Below are positions 30,164 through 40,519 of a DNA stretch of 64,000 bases, in pieces; position 1 is the stretch's first letter; every line of letters starts with the position of its first letter. This stretch comes from Hippasteria phrygiana (taxonomy: Eukaryota; Echinodermata; Asteroidea; Valvatida; Goniasteridae), in assembly GCA_037893225.1 (NCBI GenBank), contig JAZGUH010000207.1, forward strand, positions 744,001 to 808,000. Direction: 5' to 3'. A program made the translations under genes and the position numbers. The notes under the pieces are model-generated. The model did no database searches and was not told the DNA's origin. It worked only from the letters and a program-made list of their open reading frames with translations.

Positions 30164-31036
30164 AATATACAGCCTTGATCAATTAGGCTAGCCTTTTCTC
30201 GGTATACTGACGAGCATGGTTCCGCACAATTAAACGTCCCCATGCCTTTCCAGTTTGCACAAAATGAGCATTCTGTCAATTATGAATGCTTGGAAACGTC
30301 GTATTGCTTACAAGAGCCTACTGTGACAAAAAATAACTTGTATTGATTTGGCGGCAGTTCGCGTATGACGTTTGTCGGTTATTATGATGTGTGGACAGCC
30401 TTGCAATTATTTTTTGGTTTATTGATTCAAAAGCATCGCCTGGAAAACTGTATCACGTTAGATTGGTGTTGTTTTGTAATGAGTGTACTAACTGAGAAAA
30501 AAGGAAATCTCATGCAGTTAGATTTATGCTGCTTAGTGCATGGTTGTTTAATGTGTCGAAATCGGCAACTGTCTAAAATAAACAAAAATCTCAAAATCGT
30601 CTACACGCGATGACGCGAATGGTTGTGTGCATTAACAGGTAGCATATTAATAGCGTCGTATAGGGCATGTTAAAGAGCAACTAAAACGCCAATTTTTTGG
30701 TTGACTTTTTGGACTTTTCCGACAGTCTAAATACTCTTTTAACTGATGGAGATTAGTTTGCAGACGAGAGGGATTTTTTTATTTAAAAAAAAGGGTTGTT
30801 ATTCTGAACCATTTATCCTGTTTCGCGAAAGCTCATTATGTATGTTAAATGTATGTACGTGACCCCGTGACGTACACGTGTAGAGTCGGTTGATGCTACA
30901 GCCAAACACTCTGCATGTACGTACGTGGAGTTGATGCTGCTGAAGAGTTTTTGTCGACATAACTCCTCCGTTTCCCGGTCTATTTTGTCTAATTTTGATA
31001 TTATTTCAGTATGAGCATGGTTCTGAGATAATCATT

Positions 31037-31430
31037 ATGCCTCGATCGTGTGTAGTTGGGGGTTGCACGAGGAACAGCGACAAAAAACCTGACCTAACCT
31101 TACTGCGATTCCCAGTGCTGAATGGAGCTCAAAGGCGACAGTGGGTCCGCTTTGTAGACAATACCAGGGGCGGATCTAGGTTTTAACTAAGGGGGGGGGG
31201 GGGGGGTTTACCTGAGTAGATCCGCCACTGCATACAATATCTGATTTTGGGCTGTCGAAATGGTCGAAAATATCTGCAGAACATTTCGCCAAAGACTGTA
31301 TAAATGATAGTGCTAGTATGAAAACTCAGCTGGGTTTGAAGGCACAATTCCGTTTGAAGGCTGGAGCCATTCCAACTCTAAAGGCACCGAGCATTCCAAT
31401 CGTGTCCGGGACTCACGCGCACCACCGCGA
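31037..31430 (+). pseudogene. THAP-domain exon split by a MITE
   Basis: It starts at ATG 31037 (MPRSCVVGGC), shortly after a good splice acceptor (TTATTTCAG, ending 31009). The C2-CH finger begins CVVGGC, continues LTLLRFP and RRQWVRFV, and is then cut at about 31166 by a G-rich insert. After the insert, from about 31262, a shifted frame continues with EHFAKDC (the CH pair would be H and C here) and the closing LKAGAIPTLK. THAP domains are DNA-binding modules of P-element transposases and of proteins derived from them. Without downstream transposase motifs I call it a transposon remnant. Confidence 0.65.
31166..31236. mobile_element. Tiny G-tract MITE inside the THAP exon
   Basis: GGGGCGGATCTAGG at the left and AGTAGATCCGCCACTG at the right are inverted around a run of about 17 G. 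Removing it brings the two THAP halves together. Its ends match those of the element at 29683-29920. Confidence 0.65.
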
Positions 31431-32170
31431 CGACGTTGCCTGTGGTTGCCGTCTCGAGCAGCCAGAGCCCCGGCCGTCTCCCTGTCCACGCTCGCTTGAC
31501 TCAACATGCATTGTACACGCACGGTACCGCATGCGCCGCATGCAATTGAGTCTGGTACCTTATAACAGAAATTGTGTGTATAGTTCTGAGAAGGTGCGGG
31601 TCCCTTATAAGGGCTGCATAAGCAAAGTCGCCAGACTAGAGTATAGCATCAGCTCACAGACAACTCACCGCGCAGGTCCCAATAAAAGCCGACTGCAAAC
31701 AAAGGAAAGTATGACTCATAACTAGCTTTTCAGCAAGAACAAGCCTACAACCCCAATTCCAAATGTGTCTCACAAAGATGTCAACACCTTAAAATATGTT
31801 TATCGTAGTGTTACTCCTGAATCATGAGCAAAAAGCACAGCAAGTAATACTAGCCTAAGACAAACAAATACGTACAGACTCTACGTAAAACATTGTCGTA
31901 TAATACAGTGACGTCATATGTTTCTACATGTATACGTCAATACTCGCGCGATACGGCACGCAGTTGACCTCGGCCTTTTCTGAATCGAGTCAAAGTGGCT
32001 CAGAAAGAAAAGGCTCAAAAACATTTTTCTTTGATTTTTCAGAATCATGAAACTTGTGATATTAGTTTTGGGAGGCATAAACTATCAGATAAGTCCAAAA
32101 AGTCAAAAAATAAATTGGCGTTTTAGTTGGTCTTTAATTTGTTTTACACGCATCCGGATCTCGATCAGCG

Positions 32171-32369
32171 TGTGTGAGTTTGTATATGCCGGCAATCGTA
32201 GACCAGACAAAAGAATTCGAGCGTAGACAAAGGGGTCCACGTTTGACCTAACGTCCACGATTGAAAATCGTGTACAAAACTAATGGGAGGCCTTCCGAAA
32301 AAGTTAGAGTATAAACAAAAGAGGAACAATGGGAGGTCCACGATTGCACCCGTTTACATGACTGTGTGC
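32171..32369 (+). repeat. Dispersed ~200-bp repeat, copy 1
   Basis: TGTGTGAGTTTGTATATGCC through CATGACTGTGTG is almost identical to 51816-52020 on the same strand. It abuts the right end of element B. Confidence 0.88.
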
Positions 32370-32585
32370 GTTGGTTTACACACCAGATCTCGCCTGATGG
32401 ATGGAGCGAACCAGCAGTTGGAGCACTGACTAACAAACAGGCCCTTAATCTCTTGTGCACATAGCTAGAGTATCGTTGCCACAACAAAATCAACATTGTG
32501 TACTTAATTTTAAGTCTATTCATACCACGGCTTATTTGAATAAATGCGTTTGACCCTGGTTTGACCATCCTCCATGGTTTGACCA

Positions 32586-32670
32586 ACAGTGGTGGCACTA
32601 GGGGGGGGGGGGGCATGGCGGCATTTTCCCCCAGGTTTTTCGGTACCCCCACCCCCCCCCCCCCCAGTTC
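32586..32670. repeat. G and C homopolymer tracts in inverted arrangement
   Basis: CAGTGGTGGCACTA is followed by a run of 13 G, then an inner part, then a run of about 14 C. It resembles the other G-tract MITEs but without clean ends. Confidence 0.45.
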
Positions 32671-33053
32671 CCCCAAAACTTTGACTACACTGAGAGATTA
32701 ATTTTGTTGATATCCTTCGATGTTCAGATTCATAACTATAATAGTCTTGAAAGTGTTGCTTCTGTGCACACTGTTAAAACGCTGTAGGCCCTGTCCTCAC
32801 GAATACTGTCAAAATAATGCACAAAGTGTTATTGTAAACATGGCCAATTAGTATAGTTAAAAATAAAGTTCGAATTAAATGTGTTACGTATCTTCAGTTG
32901 ATTTTTGTGTGGACTGTCTCATTGGAAAGCTTATAACTTATCTTATGCTAACAAATTAGTATAAATTCAATATGAACAATTATTTTCTCTGGGTGCCACG
33001 CCCCAAATAACACGGACACACGTCTTTATTTTTTTCATTTCGATGACATGACC

Positions 33054-33115
33054 CAACAAAAGTGTCACTCTAACTATAAGGTCAATTTTGAAAATGTTTG
33101 ATTGTGCAGATACTC
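33054..33115 (-). repeat. Paralogous empty site of the Harbinger insertion
   Basis: The reverse complement reads ...CAAAATTGACCTTATAGTTAGAGTGACACTTTT (here quoted in parts: TTGACCTTATAG, then TTA, then GAGTGACAC). At 35050-35082 the same repeat runs to ...CTTATAGTTA and then enters the Harbinger element; it resumes at 37653 with TAAGAGTGACAC. Confidence 0.75.
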
Positions 33116-33177
33116 CATATACTGGTCCAAATTCCCTATGAGTTTCATTTAATTTCAGTCACGTATCACTGCACAAT

Positions 33178-33494
33178 GGTCAATTGATCACAACAACATT
33201 TTTGGACACTGTGACCAAGTTCCTTGTCTTAATCAATTTCTGCGCTGTGTTATGTATTAGCTGTGTAAATCCTGGATGTTGTGAAAAAAAGATTAGAATC
33301 ATTTGCCCTTGAGCATTATTAAAAACTGAGGTCTTGCCATGATGACTGATACCCAGGCAAATGATTCCAATCCCAACCGCTGCCCTTTTCACAACATGCA
33401 GGATTCTACACAGCTTACATAACACATCACTGAAATTCATTAAGGCAAGGAACTTGGCCACAGTGTCCAAAAATGTTGTTGTGATCAATTGACC
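33178..33494. mobile_element. Palindromic MITE
   Basis: TGGTCAATTGATCACAACAA at the left and its complement ending at 33494; the arms stay similar for ~125 bases (33178-33303 against 33370-33494) around a ~65-base centre. The ORF across it is not a gene. Confidence 0.85.
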
Positions 33495-33499
33495 ATGGT

Positions 33500-35035
33500 A
33501 CAGTTGTCACAGGTTGTCCCAACGTTTAATGGGTTCCTGCTAGGTTCGTAGTTTTGTTAAAGGAACTTTGCTCAGAAATAAATCCACACGGACAGCAAGT
33601 TATTACGTTGATCCTCTTTCTCGGGATAAAGTGTTGTAATTCATCACAAAAAATATACAGTGCATACAACAATAGAATTGAGGATAAGAATCAATCAAAT
33701 GGTTCAGCTCAGTTCAGAAGCCAAATCAGTGAGTAATCCCAATTAAATGAATGTCTTGAATCGCTAAACAATAATTAAAATTTGACTACATCCATGAGCA
33801 ATAAACTCAATCCGAAAACTGTAAAATATAGAAGTACCTTGAATCGAATAGGCACAGGAATTATTAAATGCACAAGGGTTCATTCAGTTAGGATTAGCAC
33901 TGATATGGTACACGATAATTCAAATCAAAATAAAATGGCAAATACATCATATTATAAATACAGGTTATGGATCTTAGCTGGGTTTTCTGGCGCTTGCATC
34001 AGAACTTGGGTGTGGCTTGATGGACTTGACTGAGGCTTGACACGGGTGGCTCCGAGTCCGAAGATCAGGGTTCAGGCACACAAACCGAGTTCCGATGACA
34101 TCACGAACAGGGGAATGGGACAGGTGTGTGGGGAGGCGAACCGGGTCGGCTCCCCAAAGCGTGACCTATATGGACAGTATACTCTCTGTATCAGCAGAGC
34201 ACAATGGTGAGGGTGAGAAGGGCTATCATTAGAAATGACTTTAGGGAAAGTACAAACGTTTCTAATGATACTAAGTGTAAACGGGCACTCAATCTGAACA
34301 GCCTTCTCACCAGAGGTCCGAATCGCTTCTCAATTATCGAGGATCAACATATTTTTATACAGAACTAAAATCTGAAAAAAGCAATATCTCTAACTAAAAT
34401 ATGAAACGCTTAAAAGAATGCTTACAAAAAAAGAAAAGAGGTCAATCTGCATATCCTTTTGGGATGTTCGCCCAGAACACATTTTCAGTGGAATGATACT
34501 TCCAGTATAACTATACATTGATCGAAAGTTCACCCAGAACATGAGAACCACGGTCAGTACTCCGCACAGTGGTGAATACCATAAAATGCTAATCAAAACA
34601 TCAGGGAATAATTGACTTAGTCAAAAACCAATTGTGTTGGCCTATAGCGCATTGCGGTAACCTTACTCAAGGTCATCCTGGGGCAAGTTCCATGTGGTTT
34701 GTACACACTCGCTGTACACATTTAACAGTCAGTGGGATGTCACGTATATTAACAGAAAAGGAGGGTAATGTGTAGGCCTATACACACACAATTTGGAAGA
34801 CAATAAAAATATTGGAAATCTCGTGAACAAGACCAGTTAATTTACGGAAAAACGTGCATGTATGAGATATTGGTCATGTCATACGAATAATTGAATTTTT
34901 AGGCCACGAGGTACCATTTACAAAAATATGCAACAAGAATATTCAAAGTAATCGGAAATCAACCAAGGGAAAATATAATTGTGTACACGGATGAGGGTTT
35001 AGCGACCGATTCAAGTGAGTACTGCAGTCATTAAA
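33500..35035. other. No recognisable feature
   Basis: AT-rich DNA with short spurious ORFs. An inverted pair around 34200-34320 (GGGTGAGAAGGGCTATCATT and TTCTCACC) hints at one more decayed small element. Confidence 0.35.
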
Positions 35036-35092
35036 TGTAGTATCTGCACAATCAAACAATTTCAAAATTGACCTTATAGTTAAGAGGCGGTC

Positions 35093-35545
35093 ACATCTTA
35101 CGGTCCTGAACGTAATTGAACGTAGTATGGTGTGACCGTAGTTGACCGCAGTTGACCCTAGCAGTCGCAGTTAAACGTAGTTAAACGTAGTTAAACGTAG
35201 TGGACCGTACTTCTGAACGTACTTAGACCTTGAGGAAAGCCATGATTTGGCCGTAGTTAGCCCAAAAGTTTTCAACATGTTGAAAATATTTCTACGGTCA
35301 CCTTGAATGCCTATACCGTACTGTAAACCTAGTATATACGTAGTTAACCCTGGTTGACCCTAGTTGACCCTACTTGCCCGTAGTGTGGACCGTAGTTAAC
35401 TGTAGTTGACCGTAGTAACCACGGCACTACGGTTGAGGCACGGTCAACTACGGTCGAACTACGTTTGAAGTACGTTCACAGTACGGTTAAGTACAACGCG
35501 TAGGGTTAACTAGGGTGAAGTAGAGTCATGTAGGGTGCAGTAAGG
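35093..35545 (+). repeat. Left subterminal word array of the Harbinger element
   Basis: About 30 copies of (A)CGTAGTTGACC, CGTAGTTAAAC, CCTAGTTGACC and similar 9-11 base words, with inverted copies (GGTCAACTACG) toward 35430-35470. Such subterminal repeats are often transposase binding sites. Confidence 0.85.
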
Positions 35546-35569
35546 TTGAATTTAGGAGTTCCTGGACGA

Positions 35570-35577
35570 TATAAAAG
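35570..35577 (+). promoter_or_regulatory. TATA box of the Harbinger transposase gene
   Basis: TATAAAAG followed by GGGG at 35570-35581, 109 bases upstream of the probable ATG at 35686. Transcription would start near 35600. Confidence 0.55.
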
Positions 35578-35685
35578 GGGGCCAGCATGCCACATGGTCC
35601 CTGCAGTCGGTCTAACCTTTCCTGGAGGACAGAAGTCTTGTCTGCTCATGCTTCAATTCTACTTCTTCAACTCCATACAAACACA

Positions 35686-36975
35686 ATGGGTGACAGAGTC
35701 AGGATGGCCAAGTACTTGGGTCAGGTCGACATGGAACTTGCTGGTCTGGCAAGAGACCTTGTGGAGTTGGAGGAGCTAGAGGAACAGGAAAGGAGGGAGG
35801 AAAGAAGACAAAGAAGATGGTGGACCAGGGACTGGCTGCTGCGTAGACCCCTCCACGGCCAGTATGAGGCTCTGATGACAGAGCTTCAACTGGAGGACCC
35901 CCAGGCCTTCCAGCAGTTCATGCGTCTAGATGTAGCCACCTTCCATGACATCCTGTCCAGGATAGAGAGGAGGATCACCAAACAGACCACCTATTTCAGG
36001 CGCCCCGTCTCTCCTGTGCTAAAGCTGGCGTTCACACTCAGGTACCTGGCCACTGGGAACTACTACCGAGACCTGAGGTTCGGCTTCAGGGTCGCCCACA
36101 ATACCATATCAGGCCTCATTGTTGATGTGTGTCAGGCTCTGGTTGAGGTCCTGCAACCAGAGTTTGTCAAGCTTCCCACAGAAGCTGAAGAGTGGCAGCA
36201 GGTGGCTCGGGCCTTTCAGCAGAAGTGGCAGTTCCCACACACCCTTGGTGCTCTGGATGGGAAGCACATCCAGATCAAGAAGCCACCCCACTCGGGGTCT
36301 ACCTACCACAACTACAAGGGGTTTGACTCCATTGTACTGATGGCCTTGGTGGATGCCCAATACTGCTTCCTGTGGACACAGATTGGAGACGTGGGTTCCA
36401 GCTCGGATGGCCAGATCTGGAACCATTGCGACTTCCGCAAAGCTCTGCAGGATGGTGTCCTGGGTGTCCCAGATGCAGACCCGCTACCAGGGGATGATCT
36501 GAACACCCCGTACTACATCATAGGGGATGACGCGTTCGCCATGAGGACCTGGCTGATGAAACCCTTCCCTCGACGCGGTTTGGACCACGGCCAACAGGTC
36601 TTCAACTACCGGCTGTCCAGAGCCCGTCGTGTGGTGGAGAACGCCTTTGGCATCCTTGCCAACCGTTTCCGATGTCTCCTCTCCACCCTCCAGGTCCATG
36701 TGGATACTGCAGCCCTCGTAGTGAGATCGTGTGTCGTCCTGCACAACTACCTGAGGGTGAGGAACCCTGCTGCAGACCAGCATCTTGTGGACCAGGAGGA
36801 TGCTCAGCACAACCTCGTCGATGGTGCCTGGCGGGCCAATGCCAACCTGTTGGACCTCACCCAACCACAGTGTGGGAACCGCGACAGCAGGGAAGCAAAG
36901 AGGCAGAGGCTATACCTAAAGCACTACCTGACGTCACCAGCTGGCTCGGTTCCATGGCAGAACCAGCGTCTCTAA
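35686..36975 (+). CDS. Harbinger transposase (HARBI1-like DDE nuclease), intact
   Basis: 430 residues from ATG 35686 (ACACAATGGG context); an in-frame ATG at 35587 would add 33 residues but lies where transcription should begin. The N-terminal half is helical with an Arg/Glu-rich stretch (EELEEQERREERRQRR) and a helix-turn-helix-like part (LRYLATGNYYRDLRFGF). The nuclease domain (DDE_Tnp_4) has Asp in GALDGKHI, Asp in YIIGDDAF and Glu in RVVENAFGIL. It cuts out and reinserts the element at TWA sites, normally together with a Myb-like partner. The gene is GC-richer than its surroundings and has no break, which suggests recent activity. Confidence 0.92.
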   Translation: MGDRVRMAKYLGQVDMELAGLARDLVELEELEEQERREERRQRRWWTRDWLLRRPLHGQYEALMTELQLEDPQAFQQFMRLDVATFHDILSRIERRITKQTTYFRRPVSPVLKLAFTLRYLATGNYYRDLRFGFRVAHNTISGLIVDVCQALVEVLQPEFVKLPTEAEEWQQVARAFQQKWQFPHTLGALDGKHIQIKKPPHSGSTYHNYKGFDSIVLMALVDAQYCFLWTQIGDVGSSSDGQIWNHCDFRKALQDGVLGVPDADPLPGDDLNTPYYIIGDDAFAMRTWLMKPFPRRGLDHGQQVFNYRLSRARRVVENAFGILANRFRCLLSTLQVHVDTAALVVRSCVVLHNYLRVRNPAADQHLVDQEDAQHNLVDGAWRANANLLDLTQPQCGNRDSREAKRQRLYLKHYLTSPAGSVPWQNQRL

Positions 36976-37321
36976 AAATGAGTGGGTTGAACCCCCCCCC
37001 CCCCCAACCAAACCCAAAAAATGACCAGGGGCACACAAACTCATGTCATGTTTTTAACCCCCCCCCCAAAAAAAAGAAAAGAAGAACACCCCCCTGCCCT
37101 TCTTGAAATCAGGAGACCCCCCACCCAGCAGCAGCAGCAGCAGCAGCAGCACTCTGACGTGGGGCTCCCTTCTTTTTCCTTGCAGGCATGTCAGAAGTAG
37201 AAAAGTGAGACAAAAAAAAGAGACAAGTTCAGATAAGAAACAGCAGTCTTGTCTCTCTGACTTCTCAAAGCGCAATGGCTGTCCCCACGCCGTGGCCAAC
37301 CCGCACTACGCAGACGCGGCC

Positions 37322-37640
37322 GCGTAGTTGACCCTAGTTGACCATAGTTGCACGTAGTGCACACGTAGTTCGGCCGAAGTTCGACGTAGGTGACCGTAGT
37401 AAGACGTAGTTCAACCCTAGTAAACCGTAGCTGATTTGGCCGCAGTTCAACGTAGTTCAACGTAGTCGACAGTAGTTGCACGTACTTCACCCTACTTAAC
37501 CGTTCTTTATATTTGCTCTTTTGACTATTTTGAACCTAGTTCGACCTACTTCACCCTACCTCACCCTAGTTGAACGTAGTTGCACTACGGTCTACTACGG
37601 TCAAATGAACTACGTTCAACTACGTTCAGGACCGTAAGAT
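37322..37640 (-). repeat. Right subterminal word array of the Harbinger element
   Basis: CGTAGTTGACC, CGTAGTTCAACG and CCTACTTCACC words at close spacing, turning into inverted TACGTTCAACTACGTTCAGG before the end. Just before it lie runs of C (36989-37005), a CAG microsatellite (37121-37150) and AG-rich sequence. Confidence 0.8.
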
Positions 37641-38402
37641 GTGACCACCGCATAAGAGTGACACTTTTTGGGACATACTGTAGTCTCTCCCCCCCCCAAT
37701 CCGCTCGAGTAGAAGCAACTTAAAGAGGAAAGAAAACCAAGTTGCAATTTTCCGCTTTATTGGCTTTTCTGAGAGCTTGTATATTCTTCTGACCGAATAC
37801 AAATTGGTAAAGAACGATTAAAATTTATTTCATTGCAAAAAAAATGACCAAAATTGCTCCTTGGAGTGAGCGTTTGGTCTCAATTCCTGCAAAGGTCATT
37901 AAGGATGCAAATGTTGCATATGACCTTATGGCGCGTGTGCGCTTACTTGGCCTCAGTGGACCAGCAGCGCGGCCACCGCGTGCAGTGTTGGCACTATTAT
38001 CCACGTGTGTGTTATGACATTTTCGTCGTCAGCTGGTCGTACTTTCTTGGCAATTTTTGCCGAATTCACGGCCTTCCTAGCTTACTTTTTGAGTTTTTCA
38101 GAGCTCGAATGTATTACAGTTAAGTATTATACAGTTGATAAGTATTATGCAGCAGAAAATCTTCAGAATCTACGCTATACTCCTCCCACGAGCCATCAGA
38201 TTCTGCCATTATTCCAGAGCGAAAATTTTGTCCACGGCGACCAGCAGGTGTCATACAAGTACGTGTACGTCTGTACGTATCGCGACGTCACTTTATGTTT
38301 TCATTTCATTGAAAATGAATTAAACTGTTGCAAACTGCTGACTGACTGAATGGACCTGAAATATACAAATAAAAAAATAGCTGGCCTGACGTTTCGAACT
38401 TA

Positions 38403-38403
<1 letters not shown>

Positions 38404-38435
<32 letters not shown>

Positions 38436-40472
38436 TATTTTTATTATTATAAAATTTCTGACCAAGTCAAGGGTTGTGAACAAGACCACAGGGTCCTTAC
38501 AAAATCACTCCCCGGATAAGTTAAAAGAATTTAAAACTAATATAAAAACACAGTCACCATACGACTAAGAAAAATAAAATACAAAACTATAAAATCACTC
38601 CCCGGAAAGAAGAATAAAAGGAATTAAAACTAAAGTAAACCACAGACTATAAGAACAACAAGAAAGATAAAAAACGAGACACGAAAAATATTAACATAAA
38701 ATTAAAGTTAAAGTTAAAATTAACAAAAATTAAGAAGTTAAAAATTCAGAAGGGAGCGTTTAAAGGCGTTCAACGATGTACATTGAATGACATGGTTAGG
38801 TAGCCTATTCCAATCACTAGCTGTTCGAAGAAAAAATGAAAACTTAAAGCAATCTGTTCTGGCAAAAGGGATTTGTAATTTACGGTTATGATCATTTCGG
38901 CCAATTCTTGAAGCAGGACTAAATTTGTTAAGGGAGCTAACATTGACAAGATTGTTTAAAATTTTAAAGCACATAACAAGTCGCAGAAACTTTCTTCTTG
39001 TTTGAAGGTTACTCCAGCCTAGCTCGGTAATTAATATATCATAGCTAGTATGCCAGTCCCTGAGGATAAATCTAGCGCTCTGGTTTTGAATACGTTCTAA
39101 AACAGAAGAATGAGTTAATCTATGCGGATCCCAAACTGTACAACAATAATCCATTCGGGATCGAATAAGAGAAATATACAACCGCTTTAAAATGTTTCTG
39201 GAGCAGTTCCTAAAATTTCGTTTTATCAAACCCAGCATTTTGCTACAGTTTGTATATATGGCATGACAGTGTTCGTTCCAGTTTAACTTGTCATTAATCA
39301 TAACGCCAAGATATTTTTCACACGTCGTGGTAGACAATCTTTTCACATCAATATAATAGTTAGGTTCACTAAGTTGATGTTTTCTAGTCATTCTCATGAC
39401 CTTACACTTATCTACGTTAAAATTTAGTTTCCATCGTTCAGACCAAGTGTGGAGTAAGTTTAGGTCAGACTGTAAAATCTCGACGTCATTTTCATTTAAA
39501 ATGGGACGGTATAAGACACAGCCATCGGCATATAAACGTAATGTAGACTGAATATTGACAGAAATGTCGTTTATAAAGCAAAGAAACAGTGTTGGACCAA
39601 GTATGGTGCCCTGTGGAACACCTGATTTTACTTCGGTCCATGGCGAAAATTTACCATTGATAGAGACTCTTTGTTCTCTGTGAGTAAGAAAATTCATAAT
39701 CCATCTAACATTTAAAGTTCCGACACCATATTTGACGAGCTTACTGCGGAGAAAATCATGGCGTACTCTGTCAAATGCTTTAGCGAAATCAAGAAAAATT
39801 ATGTCAACATTAGCACCAGCGTCTAAAAAACTGCTCCAGTCGTGGACGGCATCGATTAATTGTGTTTCACACGAACGCTGGGCTCTAAAACCATGCTGAT
39901 TATCGTTTAAAATATTATTAGTGTTAAGGTGATTAACCAGCCTGTTACAAACAATCCTCTCTAAAGTTTTACAAACTACTGAAGTGAGGGAGATGGGTCT
40001 GTAATTACTGGCATCATCACGTTTACCCTTTTTAAATAATGGAATTACGTGCGCTTTTCGCCAATCGTCTGGAACTATGCCCGATTCTAAGGAGGCGTTA
40101 AACAGTTTGGCCAAAGAGGGCGATAAATAATCAGCACCCTCTTTCAGGATTCTTGGCGCCATTCCATCAGGGCCTTGGGCCTTCTTGACATCAATTTCAT
40201 TGAGTAGTTTTCGAACTTCGTATGGTGTACATCTAATGTCACACATACTGTCTGCAACTGGCCTTGGGTCTGTCGCACGTTCATCGGATTTTTGCATGTC
40301 ATCTTGAATATTAAAAACCGAACTAAACTGGTAATTCATTACCTCAGCCATTTTATAAGAATCTGTGACTTTTACACCATTATCAGTTAAGCAATTAATA
40401 GACGAATCAGTAGTTTTACGAGCTTTAACGTAGTTCCAAAACTGTTTAGGGTTACTGTCCACTTCAGATAAG
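38404..40472 (-). mobile_element. 5'-truncated CR1-like LINE inserted in element A
   Basis: Minus-strand LINE: 3' tail is an ATT/TAA microsatellite on the plus strand at 38404-38440, and the 5' end is truncated near 40472 inside ORF2. Comparison with copy 1 of element A shows where it entered: the host sequence GACGTTTCGAACTTA stops at 38403 and continues with AGCAAGTTCTTTCTC at 40473. Confidence 0.85.
38738..40462 (-). pseudogene. LINE reverse transcriptase with altered active site
   Basis: 574 open codons, 5'-truncated. RT blocks: GPDGMAPRIL, WRKAHVIPLFKKG, NYRPISLTSV, QHGFRAQRSC, FLDFAKAFDRVRH (motif A), SGVPQGTILGPTLF (motif B). Motif C reads LYADGCVLY (Gly codon at 39521-39523) where the family has two aspartates, so the enzyme lacks a metal ligand. 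The thumb and a C-terminal region (RIQNQSARFILRDW) follow to the stop. It is a different LINE family from the copy at 19609-24440. Confidence 0.9.
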
Positions 40473-40519
40473 CAAGTTCTTTCTCAAAGGCAAATGCCTT
40501 TGAGAAAGAACTTGCTTAA
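40473..40519. repeat. Perfect short palindrome in element A
   Basis: AAGCAAGTTCTTTCTCAAAG and CTTTGAGAAAGAACTTGCTT face each other around GCAAATGC (arms of about 23 bases). Copy 1 has only one arm (25822-25841). Confidence 0.85.

Larger units (their letters stand above)
30670..32137. mobile_element. DNA transposon 'element B' with a THAP exon
   Basis: Inverted ends: TTAAAGAGCAACTAAAACGC at the left, and the complement of 32091-32137 reads TTAAAGACCAACTAAAACGC at the right; similarity extends about 47 bases. The first bases (TTAAAGAG) equal those of element A, and both carry a CTTTTCTGA-type subterminal motif, suggesting one superfamily. The inside includes a THAP-domain exon. P-type transposases start with THAP, so a P-superfamily relative is plausible. 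No clear target duplication was found. Confidence 0.65.
35083..37652. mobile_element. PIF/Harbinger DNA transposon
   Basis: 2.57 kb with inverted ends: GGTCACATCTTACGGTCCTG at 35089 and the same reverse-complemented at about 37625-37645. It is flanked by TTA (35080-35082) and TAA (37653-37655), and the 3-bp TWA target is typical of the superfamily. Both subterminal regions are packed with CGTAGTTGACC-like words. It codes for one intact transposase. The second, Myb/SANT-type protein usual for autonomous Harbingers is absent. Confidence 0.9.

Noticed and set aside
35686..36975. HARBI1 as a domesticated host gene
   Set aside because: It lies between matching inverted ends with subterminal repeats and a TTA target, so it is a transposon gene.
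36672..37106. Pro-rich ORF after the Harbinger transposase
   Set aside because: It is an out-of-frame reading of the transposase end and of C homopolymers.
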